Below are positions 46,444 through 55,252 of a stretch of DNA of 64,000 bases, one piece after another. A program made the position numbers and the translations under genes. Below the pieces are notes generated by a model. The model searched no databases. It was given only the letters and a program-made list of their open reading frames with translations, and was not told where the DNA came from. Where the stretch lies: contig RZZN01000007.1 of the NCBI GenBank assembly GCA_009929855.1, positions 1-64,000 of the forward strand, in the 5' to 3' direction. Numbering within the stretch: position 1 is the first letter of the stretch; each line of letters starts with the position of its first letter. Source of the stretch: Gammaproteobacteria bacterium. GTDB taxonomy: Bacteria > Pseudomonadota > Gammaproteobacteria > Chromatiales > Chromatiaceae.

Positions 46444-49290
46444 ATGAACCGCATCCTCACCGCACTCGTCCTCGCCGGCTCGGTGCCGACCGTTTGGGGC
46501 TACGACTACCAAGCGCAGACCGGCGCACTGTCCTACGAGTTCTTCAACCTCAGCAACAGCAAGTATGATGTCACGCCCTATGGCGGTGGCGCCAACCCCG
46601 ACGGCCACTGGGCCCCATCCGCTCAAACCGGTTGGGGGAATACATCCGGCACCGTCGGCTTCTTCAACAACGTAGGGATCAGCGGAGGGAGCTGCAAAAA
46701 CCCGTCCGACCAGATGAAGGACAACTATATCTTCTACGGTGGGGCTGGCGACCCGGTCGACGCTTCCACGGTCGCGTCCTTCGCGCTGTCCTCCGGAACA
46801 AGCGCATCTCACACTCAGGTCGAGTACTCCCAAGCATTCTCCTCCACGCTGAACGCCCCCGCGATCGGCGACAGTTGGACACTGAAATCCTCGTCCAACA
46901 CGATCGTGCTCTCCGCCCTGGCCTCGGCGCCGAACATGTTCCTCTCTGGCGTCAATGGCGATGGCAGCACCAGCGACGCCTACCCCTACTGCGGGACAAA
47001 GCAAGGGATCTGGTACAACCATGACATCGAGCCGACTGGATTGGTGTCGGGCGATCAGGTGTGGGGCCCCCTCGACATCAAGCAGGACAAGAACCCCCTC
47101 GCACCCAGCTTCACCACCAACTCGCTCAACTTCAACGTGAGCCACACCGATAGCGGCTATATCGGCACCGGCGGGCTCTGGATGGGGCTGGACAACAAGA
47201 ACACCGACGCATTGGCAGTCGACAGCCTGAATCTCGCGATGTACCCGGTGAACCTGTCCACCTACGTCGCGAGCAACGCCAAATCCGGCAGTCAGACCGT
47301 GGCGCCGATCTATGGCGGGCACTTCACGCTCGCCATCGGCGACCCCTTCCTGATCAACAGCTACGCGGCCAAGATGCTCTGGCACCTGGTCACCGACACT
47401 GGTTACGGACTGAGCAACGACAGCTTGAGCTCCCAGGACATCGAGGACATCAAGAACCGCATTGCGCCGGCCGGGGCGGACGGCGTTTTCGCCGCATCCT
47501 CCATCAGCAGCAAGTACGCGCGCTGGCTCCTGAGCTCGCCGAGCAACGCGGTCACTGCCATCAAGACGATGAACGAGGCGGCGAGCACACCCATCACGCA
47601 TGAATCCATTTGGGGCAAGTTGATCAAGGGTGTCGTCAAACTGACCGGCGCCGTCGTGGCTGCGGCCGCCCCTGAGTTGATCGGCGTCGAAGGGGTGGTG
47701 AAAGGGGCCGCGGCGGAGGCCGGGAGCGATGCGACCGCGACCAGCGTCACCAATTATGCGGCAACGAAGATCGACACGGCCTTCACGAGCACCTTGAGCG
47801 AACCTGCGCCCGTATCAGCGACGGCTCCGCCAGCGGTCAACCCAACCTATGCGGCATCGAACCTGCTCGGGCTGCTCCTGACCAACAGCTTCGTGCAGGC
47901 CGAGATCAACAACAAGGTGGGCCTGGGCAATCCGAGCGGCCAGGCGCTGTATGCCAACTACTCCATACACCTCGGCTCGCCCGCGTGCAATAATATCAGC
48001 CTAGTCAACAACCTGTTCGCGACGGACATGGGCTGCGGCACCAAATCGGGAACTGCGCCGACCTACCACAACGTGCTGAGCCTGTATGAGAACTCCTACA
48101 GCAGCTCGCGACTGAACATCTGGAACGCGATCCTGACTGGCGCCGACGTCTACGTGACGGACAGTTATCCGCAGGTCGGCACACCGGCCTTCAAGGCCTT
48201 TCAACCGCCGACCCAGGTCGTCAATCTGACCGGCGCGGCAAGCAGCGTGAGCGGCGTCGACCCCGCCTTCGCGTATGACACCGGTATGATCAGTATCGCG
48301 AGCTATTCGGTGGCGGGTGGGGGCTCGACAGGCCAGTATGACAAGCAGTATGCACCAAACCTGGAGCTGGTGAAGGCGGGCGACTGGAGCCAAACCGAGT
48401 GGGCCAAACCACCGGTCCAGGTACCCCAGTGGAGTGAGACCAGGAACCCGTCTCCAGGTTACTGGTTCTACGACACCTCGTCAGGTCGCGTCACTGTCAA
48501 CGGCGTCTGGATCGGACAAGGGCCGAATCCAACGGGGGGCACCTGGGCAGCCTACGGCCAGTCATTCGAAAACGGCCCACAAACACTCGACATGAGCACC
48601 ACCTGCCCTGCAGGCTCCGGGGTGGTCATCACCGCCACGCCGACCGGCTTCGACACGATGAGAGGCGATCTCTCCTGCGCTGACACGACGGTTCCTTACT
48701 ACGTGACGGTGGCAGAGGGGGCGATGGCACCATCAGTGGACATGATCCTGGCGAGTGCCCCGCCGAAGGATTCGGTGGGCTTCGCGGCACCGACCGCCGG
48801 GCAGATCAGCTACTCAGCCAACACCGGTCAGCTCATGGTGAGTGGTTACCAGGGGACGGACACCAGCGGTGGGACCATGACCAGTCGCTCCTTCGTCAAC
48901 GCCACGGCAGGGCTCACTCTGGATCTAACGACCTGCGCCGAGGGCTCCGACGTGATCCTATACCTCTACCCGACAGGCGGGCAGACCGCTGACAAGGCCG
49001 TCGGCGTGCTCGCGTGCAAGCAGGGTGCGCCCGTCCTGCCCTACTCGCTTTGCACCAAGGACACCCAGGCCACCGGCGGCGTGATCCTGGGTCTGACGAA
49101 GGACTTGAATTCGTCCGCAGTTGTCGAGTTCGACATCGGCTGTGCCTGCATCCCGAGCTACCTCGGTGGCACCGATCCTGACACCGCTGTCAACGCGACC
49201 TTCTGGCAGACCGGCAGCGAGACCAACGGTGACCCCATCGGGGTCATGGTCGGCGCCACCGCGAGCAACCCACACGGCCGCTGCAACTGA
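46444..49290 (+). CDS. Large secreted protein of unknown family
   Basis: This 948-residue protein has a short signal peptide (MNRILTALVLAGSVPTVWG). The mature chain is rich in Gly, Ser, Thr, Asn and Tyr, with few charges. A central Ala-rich part (about 390-450) contains a hydrophobic helix pair (KGVVKLTGAVVAAAAPELIGVEGVV). The last 250 residues hold two similar beta-rich modules with paired Cys (DMSTTCPAGSGVVITATPTG and DLTTCAEGSDVILYLYPTGG). It looks like an extracellular, perhaps toxin-, adhesin- or lectin-like protein. No known family is recognised. Confidence 0.82.
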   Translation: MNRILTALVLAGSVPTVWGYDYQAQTGALSYEFFNLSNSKYDVTPYGGGANPDGHWAPSAQTGWGNTSGTVGFFNNVGISGGSCKNPSDQMKDNYIFYGGAGDPVDASTVASFALSSGTSASHTQVEYSQAFSSTLNAPAIGDSWTLKSSSNTIVLSALASAPNMFLSGVNGDGSTSDAYPYCGTKQGIWYNHDIEPTGLVSGDQVWGPLDIKQDKNPLAPSFTTNSLNFNVSHTDSGYIGTGGLWMGLDNKNTDALAVDSLNLAMYPVNLSTYVASNAKSGSQTVAPIYGGHFTLAIGDPFLINSYAAKMLWHLVTDTGYGLSNDSLSSQDIEDIKNRIAPAGADGVFAASSISSKYARWLLSSPSNAVTAIKTMNEAASTPITHESIWGKLIKGVVKLTGAVVAAAAPELIGVEGVVKGAAAEAGSDATATSVTNYAATKIDTAFTSTLSEPAPVSATAPPAVNPTYAASNLLGLLLTNSFVQAEINNKVGLGNPSGQALYANYSIHLGSPACNNISLVNNLFATDMGCGTKSGTAPTYHNVLSLYENSYSSSRLNIWNAILTGADVYVTDSYPQVGTPAFKAFQPPTQVVNLTGAASSVSGVDPAFAYDTGMISIASYSVAGGGSTGQYDKQYAPNLELVKAGDWSQTEWAKPPVQVPQWSETRNPSPGYWFYDTSSGRVTVNGVWIGQGPNPTGGTWAAYGQSFENGPQTLDMSTTCPAGSGVVITATPTGFDTMRGDLSCADTTVPYYVTVAEGAMAPSVDMILASAPPKDSVGFAAPTAGQISYSANTGQLMVSGYQGTDTSGGTMTSRSFVNATAGLTLDLTTCAEGSDVILYLYPTGGQTADKAVGVLACKQGAPVLPYSLCTKDTQATGGVILGLTKDLNSSAVVEFDIGCACIPSYLGGTDPDTAVNATFWQTGSETNGDPIGVMVGATASNPHGRCN

Positions 49291-49297
49291 GGCCTGA

Positions 49298-49324
49298 CGC
49301 CGCCGGGGATCTGCCCCGGCGGCG
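49298..49324 (+). terminator. Strong GC hairpin after the secreted pair
   Basis: It has 11-bp perfect arms (CGCCGCCGGGG and complement) with loop ATCTG, eight bases after the stop codon. No U-tract follows, so it is either a Rho-assisted terminator or a 3'-end protective hairpin. Confidence 0.55.
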
Positions 49325-49396
49325 GCAACCCCCCGCCGGCGCGGCGACCCGGCCGCGCCACTCTGACGGTCACGCGCGATGACAACCTAGAAAAGT

Positions 49397-49470
49397 CGGG
49401 GCCTCCAGACCCTAAAGGAGACGGGGCCTGTCGGCCATAAAGGAGACGGGGCCTCCAGGCCCCGAGTGAA
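49397..49470 (+). repeat. Three 25-bp tandem units with hairpins
   Basis: Units start at 49397, 49422 and 49447. Each opens CGGGGCCT, and the first two end TAAAGGAGA. The third contains a perfect hairpin (GGGGCCT-CC-AGGCCCC). The remaining bases up to hisF (49471-49626) hold nothing I can name. Confidence 0.7.
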
Positions 49471-49626
49471 GATCTTACCGAGCCCAAGGCTGAAGGCGTG
49501 CCGGTGTCATCGGCTGACTGACGAGGTGCCACGGCAGAGTGTGACCTGATACCATCATTCCATCGTGCCAACCCTCCTCTCACCTCAGACCATCCAATCC
49601 ATCCAACCGGGAATCAGCCGTTTGCC

Positions 49627-50409
49627 ATGACTAGTGTCACCAGTGCTCATGCCATCAAAATCATGCCTTGTCTCGACATGCGTGATGGTCGGGTCGTCAA
49701 GGGTGTTCAATTCGTCGATATCCGCGACGCTGGAGATCCGGTGGAGTGCTGCCGCGCCTATTGCACGGCCGGCGCGGACGAATTGGCCCTACTGGACATC
49801 ACAGCGACGGTCGAGGGCCGAGCGACCATGCTGGCGGTGGTCCGGCGGGTGGCCGAGGTCGCCACGGTGCCATTCACGGTTGGCGGGGGCATCAAAGATG
49901 TCGCCACGGCCGCGGCCGTGATCCAGGCCGGCGCAGACAAGATCTCGGTCAGCAGCGCGGCCTTTCGCAATCCAGACGTGATCGCCGAGATGGTCGAGGA
50001 ATTCGGATCAGCACGCGTGACGGTGGCTGTCGATGCCGCAGTGAACGACGCATTGCCATCCGGCTACGAGGTCTTCATCGACGGCGGGCGGACCGCCACC
50101 GGAGCCGATGCCGTCGAGTGGATCAAACGCATCGACGGCTATGGCGTGGGGGCCATCCTGCCCACGAGCAAGACCACCGACGGGGTCAAGACCGGCTATG
50201 ACCTCCCCCTGATTCGCAAGACCCGCGCGGCCACCAACGCCGAGGTCGTGGCCTCTGGTGGCGCCGGCACCATGGCGCATTTCTTCGACGCCGTCGCGGC
50301 CGGTGCCGATATCCTGCTCGCGGCATCGGTGTTTCACTTCAATCTCATCGCCATTGCGGAGCTCAAGGCCTATCTGAGGGAGCGCGGCGTCAATGTCGTG
50401 ATGGACTGA
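49627..50409 (+). CDS. hisF: Divergent stand-alone HisF-like cyclase (imidazole glycerol phosphate synthase subunit)
   Basis: This 260-residue (beta/alpha)8 barrel keeps the HisF signatures PCLDMRDGRVVKGVQF (catalytic Asp17), GDPVE, TVGGGIKDV, TVAVDAA (catalytic Asp136) and ASGGAGTMAHF. It differs in AILPTSKTTDGVKTGYD where typical HisF has LLTSMDRDG. HisF closes the imidazole ring from ammonia made by HisH. No hisH, hisA or other his gene is near and no clear ribosome site is seen. It may be a second HisF with altered use. Confidence 0.85.
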   Translation: MTSVTSAHAIKIMPCLDMRDGRVVKGVQFVDIRDAGDPVECCRAYCTAGADELALLDITATVEGRATMLAVVRRVAEVATVPFTVGGGIKDVATAAAVIQAGADKISVSSAAFRNPDVIAEMVEEFGSARVTVAVDAAVNDALPSGYEVFIDGGRTATGADAVEWIKRIDGYGVGAILPTSKTTDGVKTGYDLPLIRKTRAATNAEVVASGGAGTMAHFFDAVAAGADILLAASVFHFNLIAIAELKAYLRERGVNVVMD

Positions 50410-50518
50410 GCGGGATCAGCTCACCCTGCACCCTGGGGGCGAAATCATTCACCGACATGGATCGTCCCGCATGCGCGGTGGCGGAGCGAATGCATTCGCC
50501 CCACGGGTCTAGCGGGAT

Positions 50519-50544
50519 GTCGGGGCGATGTCCTTCGCCCCGAC
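50519..50544. terminator. Perfect 10-bp hairpin between convergent hisF and pldA
   Basis: GTCGGGGCGA-TGTCCT-TCGCCCCGAC lies 110 bases after hisF and 68 bases after the pldA stop on the opposite strand. It lacks a U-tract. It may stop transcription from both sides. Confidence 0.45.
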
Positions 50545-50611
50545 AGGTCTTGCGAGCATGCGCAATGTGGATACTGGCTTCAGCGAAGCGCCAAACGACG
50601 CTCACCCATCA

Positions 50612-51676
50612 TCACAAGGCATCATTGAGCGCGACACCGATCCCGACCGCGTTCTGGCGCCAGTTGTAATCGATCAGGGTATCGCCATAGCCGGAGAAGG
50701 CGCGCAGATAGACCCGTAATGGGCCGACCAGCCGGGGCGACATCCAGGTCAGCTCGGCGCTGCCCTTGCCGGTGCTCGGATTGCCCCGCCCCATGAGCGA
50801 GAAGCTGTGATCGCGCCATTTGTAGTAGGCGGTCAGATCACCATGACCGAGATAATCGGTGATGTCCGGATTGTCATCGTCCGAGTCGCTGTCGTCGATG
50901 CGTATCCAGGGGCGCAAGACCAGCGCGAAGTTGTCACGCTCGATACCGATCGCTGCCACGAGCCGATCCCAGCTGCGCGAGATCGGGTCGGAGCGACCAT
51001 TGGACTCATGGGTGTAGCCGAGATTGAGTAGACGCCAATGGAATCCAGCGAGCTCGACATCCGGCCGGAAGCTGAGTATCAGCTCGGGCATGTAATTGGT
51101 GTCGCGGAACGGGCGCGAGATGGCGTCATTGTAGACCTGCCATTGGCTCTTCTGCGTGTAGGCCGCCCACAGACCAAGGCGTCGACCCTCGGTGGACCAC
51201 ATCCGAAACTTGAAGCTGATCTGAAAGCGCGCCTCGGTCGAGTCGAGATCCTGCTGCTCGCTCTCCAAGGCATCGAAGATGGGCGTGAATGGTCGCTCAT
51301 TGATTCGGTCCGTGTAATTCGCGAGCAGCAGATAGTTGCGCTGATAGAGACCGATGGCATAGCGATCGGAGTCCGGCGCGAATGCCCAGGCGCGGTCGAT
51401 CAGCGAGGGGCTCGCCGACTCGCCCCCCGCGGGTGAGGACGCGACCGGCGCGCTCATCTCGGCCGGCGGCGCGGCCCGCGTGCTGGACTCGCTCACGCGC
51501 CCACTGAGCCGATCATAGCAGTCCAGGCGAGCCGTATCGGATTGGATCGCGGCGCAGTCGGCCAACCCCGCGGCCGTGGCCACCGCCGGGCCACCAAGGG
51601 TCGCCGCCAAGACCAGCGCTGGGGCATACCCGCTCGCCAGACGCCATTGGTTGCGTTGAGTCGATGGCTGGGTCAT
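50612..51676 (-). CDS. pldA: Outer-membrane phospholipase A (OMPLA)
   Basis: This 354-residue protein has a signal peptide, an N-terminal segment with the DCYD motif and a 12-strand barrel of the PldA type. The catalytic His223 and Ser225 lie in GYTHESNGRSDPISRSWDR, the family signature. It hydrolyses outer-membrane phospholipids when the membrane is disturbed, as a Ca2+-dependent dimer. The ATG at 51676 overlaps the stop of a small upstream gene in an ATGA, favouring this start over 51685. Confidence 0.93.
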   Translation of the reverse strand: MTQPSTQRNQWRLASGYAPALVLAATLGGPAVATAAGLADCAAIQSDTARLDCYDRLSGRVSESSTRAAPPAEMSAPVASSPAGGESASPSLIDRAWAFAPDSDRYAIGLYQRNYLLLANYTDRINERPFTPIFDALESEQQDLDSTEARFQISFKFRMWSTEGRRLGLWAAYTQKSQWQVYNDAISRPFRDTNYMPELILSFRPDVELAGFHWRLLNLGYTHESNGRSDPISRSWDRLVAAIGIERDNFALVLRPWIRIDDSDSDDDNPDITDYLGHGDLTAYYKWRDHSFSLMGRGNPSTGKGSAELTWMSPRLVGPLRVYLRAFSGYGDTLIDYNWRQNAVGIGVALNDAL

Positions 51677-51846
51677 CGGCTCCACCCAGCCGATGACGTC
51701 ACGCTGAGTTGGATGCGATCGGCATCGGTCTCGGTGCCGAACGGAGTGGTCGGCGGCATGAGCGAGACCATCATCTCGATGTGATGGTCGGCCAGCGCGG
51801 CGAGCCTGTTGGGCGCGCCGGAGCTCGGAAGATCCAGGACAGGCAT
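51673..51846 (-). CDS. 57-residue protein of unknown function, translationally coupled to pldA
   Basis: The frame begins MPVLDLPSSG. Its ATG is preceded by a strong GAGGAG six bases upstream, and its stop overlaps the pldA start (ATGA). This arrangement is strong evidence that it is translated. The protein has no signal or membrane segment; a short helix with HH and MM is visible (ADHHIEMMVSLM). It resembles nothing I know. A longer frame extends to 52029 but lacks a ribosome site. Confidence 0.65.
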   Translation of the reverse strand: MPVLDLPSSGAPNRLAALADHHIEMMVSLMPPTTPFGTETDADRIQLSVTSSAGWSR

Positions 51847-52202
51847 CGATATCTCCTCAACTCGAGCTGAAGGGTGACTGAAGGACGGGGACGCAAGGAC
51901 TCGGGTGCTGCTCATTATTCTCACAACCGCGCCGGCAAGTCGATTCGCGCGGATCGGTGACCAGGCTGGAGACCCGACAGCGGCGACGCGACTTGCACCT
52001 GGACTCACCCGGTACGCTCGACGGGTCATGACATGAGCGCCCCGCGGATGGTCATCATCATCGAGTGGTCGTCGCCGTCAAAGTGAGCTTCGGACGAAAA
52101 AAACTGAGCTTGCATCACTCATCGCTGCAAAATCCTAACCGTCGGCCATATCCTGGAGGCACAATCAAGCTTGCCGTTCACACCGTCGAGCATCGTTCAG
52201 CC
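51847..52202. other. Divergent promoter region between the small gene/pldA and the AraC-type regulator
   Basis: No gene is supported in these 356 bases. Frames running into it are N-terminal extensions of the two flanking genes without ribosome sites. No clear sigma-70 promoter stands out. Confidence 0.5.
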
Positions 52203-53015
52203 ATGTCCGAATCAGACTCAATCGCGCGCCTGTTGATCATCGACGACCAACCGACCTCGGTCGGATTGCTCATGGCCTATCTCGGCAAGAGCGGCATCGA
52301 TCTGTTGGTGGCGCTGAACGGCGAGGATGGACTGCGCATCGCCCGCGTGGGGCAGCCCGACCTCATCCTACTGGATGTGCAGATGCCCAGCATGGATGGA
52401 TTGAGTGTGTGCCGCCTGCTCAAGGCCGATCCAATTACCAAACACATCCCGGTGATTTTCCTCTCCGCCGCCATCGAGATCGAGGACAAGCTCAGGGGCC
52501 TGGCCGCCGGTGGCGCGGACTACATCACCAAGCCATTCTCCGAGCAGGAGGTGCTCGCACGGGTGTTCGTGCAGTTGGGCGAGCAGCAACGGTTGGAGCG
52601 GCTGACCAGCGAGGCAATGGAGGCCGCCATGGCCTTGCCGGATGCGGCCTTTGCCAAGCGTCGTGAGCAACGGCTCCTCGTGCAGGCCGTCGCCCTGCTG
52701 ACCCGCCACATGACCGACCCGCCCAGCCTCACCGACCTGGCGCGCCGGGTCGGGACCAACCAGCAACGCTTGACCGCGATCTTTCGCGATCAGGTCGGCA
52801 TGAGCGCGTACGAATATCTCCAACAGATGCGCCTGGAGCGAGGCCGCAGTCTGCTGCGCGAGACCGATCTGCAGGTGCAGCTGATCGCCGAGCGGGTTGG
52901 CTATCGCAATGCGGGTGACTTCACGCGCGCCTTTCGTCGGCATTTCGGGATGACACCGCGTCAATATCGGCAGGGCCATCTCGAGGATGAGACGGGCCAA
53001 GCATCTACATCTTGA
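52203..53015 (+). CDS. Response regulator with AraC-type DNA-binding domain
   Basis: This 270-residue protein has a receiver domain (IIDDQPTS; phosphate-accepting Asp58 in ILLDVQMPSMDG; YITKPFSEQE) joined by a helix to an AraC/XylS double helix-turn-helix (about 165-262; SLTDLARRVGTNQQRL and AERVGYRNAGDFTRAFRRHFG). No kinase is adjacent. The ATG at 52203 gives a complete receiver; an in-frame start at 52065 adds unrelated residues. It stands just before the ATPase operon, on the same strand. Confidence 0.9.
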   Translation: MSESDSIARLLIIDDQPTSVGLLMAYLGKSGIDLLVALNGEDGLRIARVGQPDLILLDVQMPSMDGLSVCRLLKADPITKHIPVIFLSAAIEIEDKLRGLAAGGADYITKPFSEQEVLARVFVQLGEQQRLERLTSEAMEAAMALPDAAFAKRREQRLLVQAVALLTRHMTDPPSLTDLARRVGTNQQRLTAIFRDQVGMSAYEYLQQMRLERGRSLLRETDLQVQLIAERVGYRNAGDFTRAFRRHFGMTPRQYRQGHLEDETGQASTS

Positions 53016-53258
53016 TACTGGCCCGCACCAAGATCCGCGCATGACCCTGCTCAGTTTCGCCGCTGCGATGCTCACATCGGTCTCGCAAGTCGCGTATGAT
53101 GAGATCGATCAAGCACAAGCGCGCGTGCGCCACACCGCCGCCAGGGGATCTCGAGCAAAGGGCGCACGGCGTTCGAGCAGCATGCGTCACCCCCTCAGGG
53201 ACGAGCGGCCGCCCACCGGTCGATAGAGAACATCCGATCCAGACGAGAACAGACACTC

Positions 53259-54626
53259 ATGTCACAAAGCCTCGTGCGCTATTCCAAGGTCGTCGCCATC
53301 GTCGGCGATCTGCTCAAGGTCGCGGTCCCTCCCGCGGCGGGCATGGGCCAGCCGGTGGCCTTCGGGGATCTGGGGCTGGTCGAGGATCCGAGTGGCTTCA
53401 ACTCGCTGGCCCGTGTGATCAAGATCGAGCGCGAGCTGGTGTCGTTGCAGGTGTTCGCTGGGACCAAGGGTCTCTCGACCCGCGCCTCGGTGCGTTTTCT
53501 CGGTCATCCGATGCGGGTCACCTACTCCAGCAACGTGCTCGGCAGGGTCTTCCGCGGAGATGGCACCCCGTTGGACACCGGTCCGAGCCTCGCGCAGGAT
53601 CCCAAGATCGAGATCGATGGCCCCTCGGTCAACCCGGCACGACGCGCGCTCGCCTCCAAGATGGTGCGCACCGACGTGCCCATGATCGACATCTTCAACT
53701 CGCTGGTGGAGAGCCAGAAGATCCCGATCTTCTCGGTCGCTGGCGAGCCATACAACGCATTGCTCGCGCGGATCGGCATCCAGGCCGATGCCGACATCGT
53801 GGTCTTCGGCGGTCTCGGACTCATCTTCGACGACTATCATTACTTCCTGCGCCGTTTCGAGGACGCCGGAGTCTTCGCGCGCACCCTGATGTTCGTCAAC
53901 CTGGCTTCCGATCCGGTGGTCGAGCGTCTCTTGGTGCCGGACATGGCACTGGCGGTGGCCGAGCGCTTCGCCGTCGAGGAAGGCAAGCGTGTCCTGGTGT
54001 TGTTGACCGACATGACCGCCTATGCCGATGCCATGAAAGAGGTCGGCATCGCCATGGAGGCAGTGCCATCGAATCGCGGCTACATGGGCGATCTCTATTC
54101 GCAGCTCGCGCGTCGCTATGAAAAGGCCGCGGACTTCAAGGACGGCGGCTCGCTCACCATCCTGACGGTGACCACCATGCCCGGCGGCGACGTGACTCAC
54201 CCGGTGCCGGACAATACCGGCTATATCACCGAGGGTCAGTTCTATCTGCACGACCGCATGCTCGATCCGTTCGGCTCGCTCTCGCGTCTGAAGCAGCACG
54301 TGATCGGCAAGGTGACGCGCGAGGACCATGGGCAGATCATGAACACCATGATCCGCTTCTACTCGGGTGCCCGCGACGCCGAGCAGAAACAGGCGATGGC
54401 CTTCGATCTGTCCGAATTCGATCTGCGCTTGATCAAGTTCGGTCGGCTGTTCCGCGAGCGCTTCATGGACATCGATGTGAGCCTCCCGCTCGAGCGCGGT
54501 CTGGATCTGTGCTGGCAGACCCTGGCGGAGTGTTTCGAGCGTGACGAGCTGCTGATGAAGGACAGCCTGATCGACAAATATCTGCCGCGACTGGATGACG
54601 AGGAGTCTGTCGCGGCGGCGGCCTGA
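53259..54626 (+). CDS. atpB: A/V-type ATP synthase subunit B
   Basis: This 455-residue regulatory/non-catalytic subunit has RYSKVVAIVGDLLKV at the N-terminus, VFRGDGTPLDTGP, a nucleotide-fold lacking a Walker A Lys (FSVAGEPYNALLARI), then YPGDLYSQLARRYE-like YMGDLYSQLARRYEKA and GSLTILTVTTMPGGDVTHPVPDNTGYITEGQF. It alternates with subunit A in the A3B3 head. It is the first gene of a seven-gene operon. Confidence 0.96.
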   Translation: MSQSLVRYSKVVAIVGDLLKVAVPPAAGMGQPVAFGDLGLVEDPSGFNSLARVIKIERELVSLQVFAGTKGLSTRASVRFLGHPMRVTYSSNVLGRVFRGDGTPLDTGPSLAQDPKIEIDGPSVNPARRALASKMVRTDVPMIDIFNSLVESQKIPIFSVAGEPYNALLARIGIQADADIVVFGGLGLIFDDYHYFLRRFEDAGVFARTLMFVNLASDPVVERLLVPDMALAVAERFAVEEGKRVLVLLTDMTAYADAMKEVGIAMEAVPSNRGYMGDLYSQLARRYEKAADFKDGGSLTILTVTTMPGGDVTHPVPDNTGYITEGQFYLHDRMLDPFGSLSRLKQHVIGKVTREDHGQIMNTMIRFYSGARDAEQKQAMAFDLSEFDLRLIKFGRLFRERFMDIDVSLPLERGLDLCWQTLAECFERDELLMKDSLIDKYLPRLDDEESVAAAA

Positions 54627-54646
54627 GCGGAGAGCGCAACACGACC

Positions 54647-55252
54647 ATGTCCGGTGTCAGTCTCAGCAAGACCTCGCTCGCCAAGCAGAATCGCGCACTG
54701 CAGACCTACGAGCGCTTCTTGCCCTCGCTCGATCTCAAGCGCCGGCAGCTCATGGCCGAGCGCGCCAAGGAGGTCGCCGCGCGCACCGCGACCGAGCAAC
54801 GGGTCGCGGCAGTACGCGAGCGGGTGCGCGAGACCTTGCCGATGCTCGCCAACCACGAGATCCAGCTCGCTGACCTGGTGCGGATCCGCGCGCTGCGTCT
54901 CGGCGAGGAGAACCTGCTCGGGACCCGCCTACCGGTGCTCGAGTCGCTCGATCTGGAAACGGCCGACTACAGTCTGCTGATCAAGCCACACTGGGTCGAC
55001 GTCCTGGTCGAGCGGCTCGCCGAGCTCTTGACCTTGCGCATCCAGGCCGATCTGCATGCACAGCGCATCACCCGTTTCGACGAGGCGGTGCGCAAGGTCA
55101 CTCAGCGGGTCAACCTCTTCGACAAGGTGCTGATCCCGCGTACCCGCGAGAACATCAAACGGATTCGGGTCTATCTGTCCGATGGCGAGCGCGCCGCGAT
55201 CGTGCGCTCCAAGATCGCCAAGGGCAAACGGCTGAAGGAGTCCCTGGCATGA
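54647..55252 (+). CDS. atpD: A/V-type ATP synthase subunit D
   Basis: This 201-residue helical protein has the N-terminal TKTSLAK-like SLSKTSLAKQNRAL and the C-terminal VTQRVNLFDKVLIPRTRENIKRI of subunit D, the rotor shaft. The central-stalk partner F is not found in the operon. GGAGAG precedes the ATG. The stop overlaps the start of subunit I by four bases. Confidence 0.93.
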   Translation: MSGVSLSKTSLAKQNRALQTYERFLPSLDLKRRQLMAERAKEVAARTATEQRVAAVRERVRETLPMLANHEIQLADLVRIRALRLGEENLLGTRLPVLESLDLETADYSLLIKPHWVDVLVERLAELLTLRIQADLHAQRITRFDEAVRKVTQRVNLFDKVLIPRTRENIKRIRVYLSDGERAAIVRSKIAKGKRLKESLA

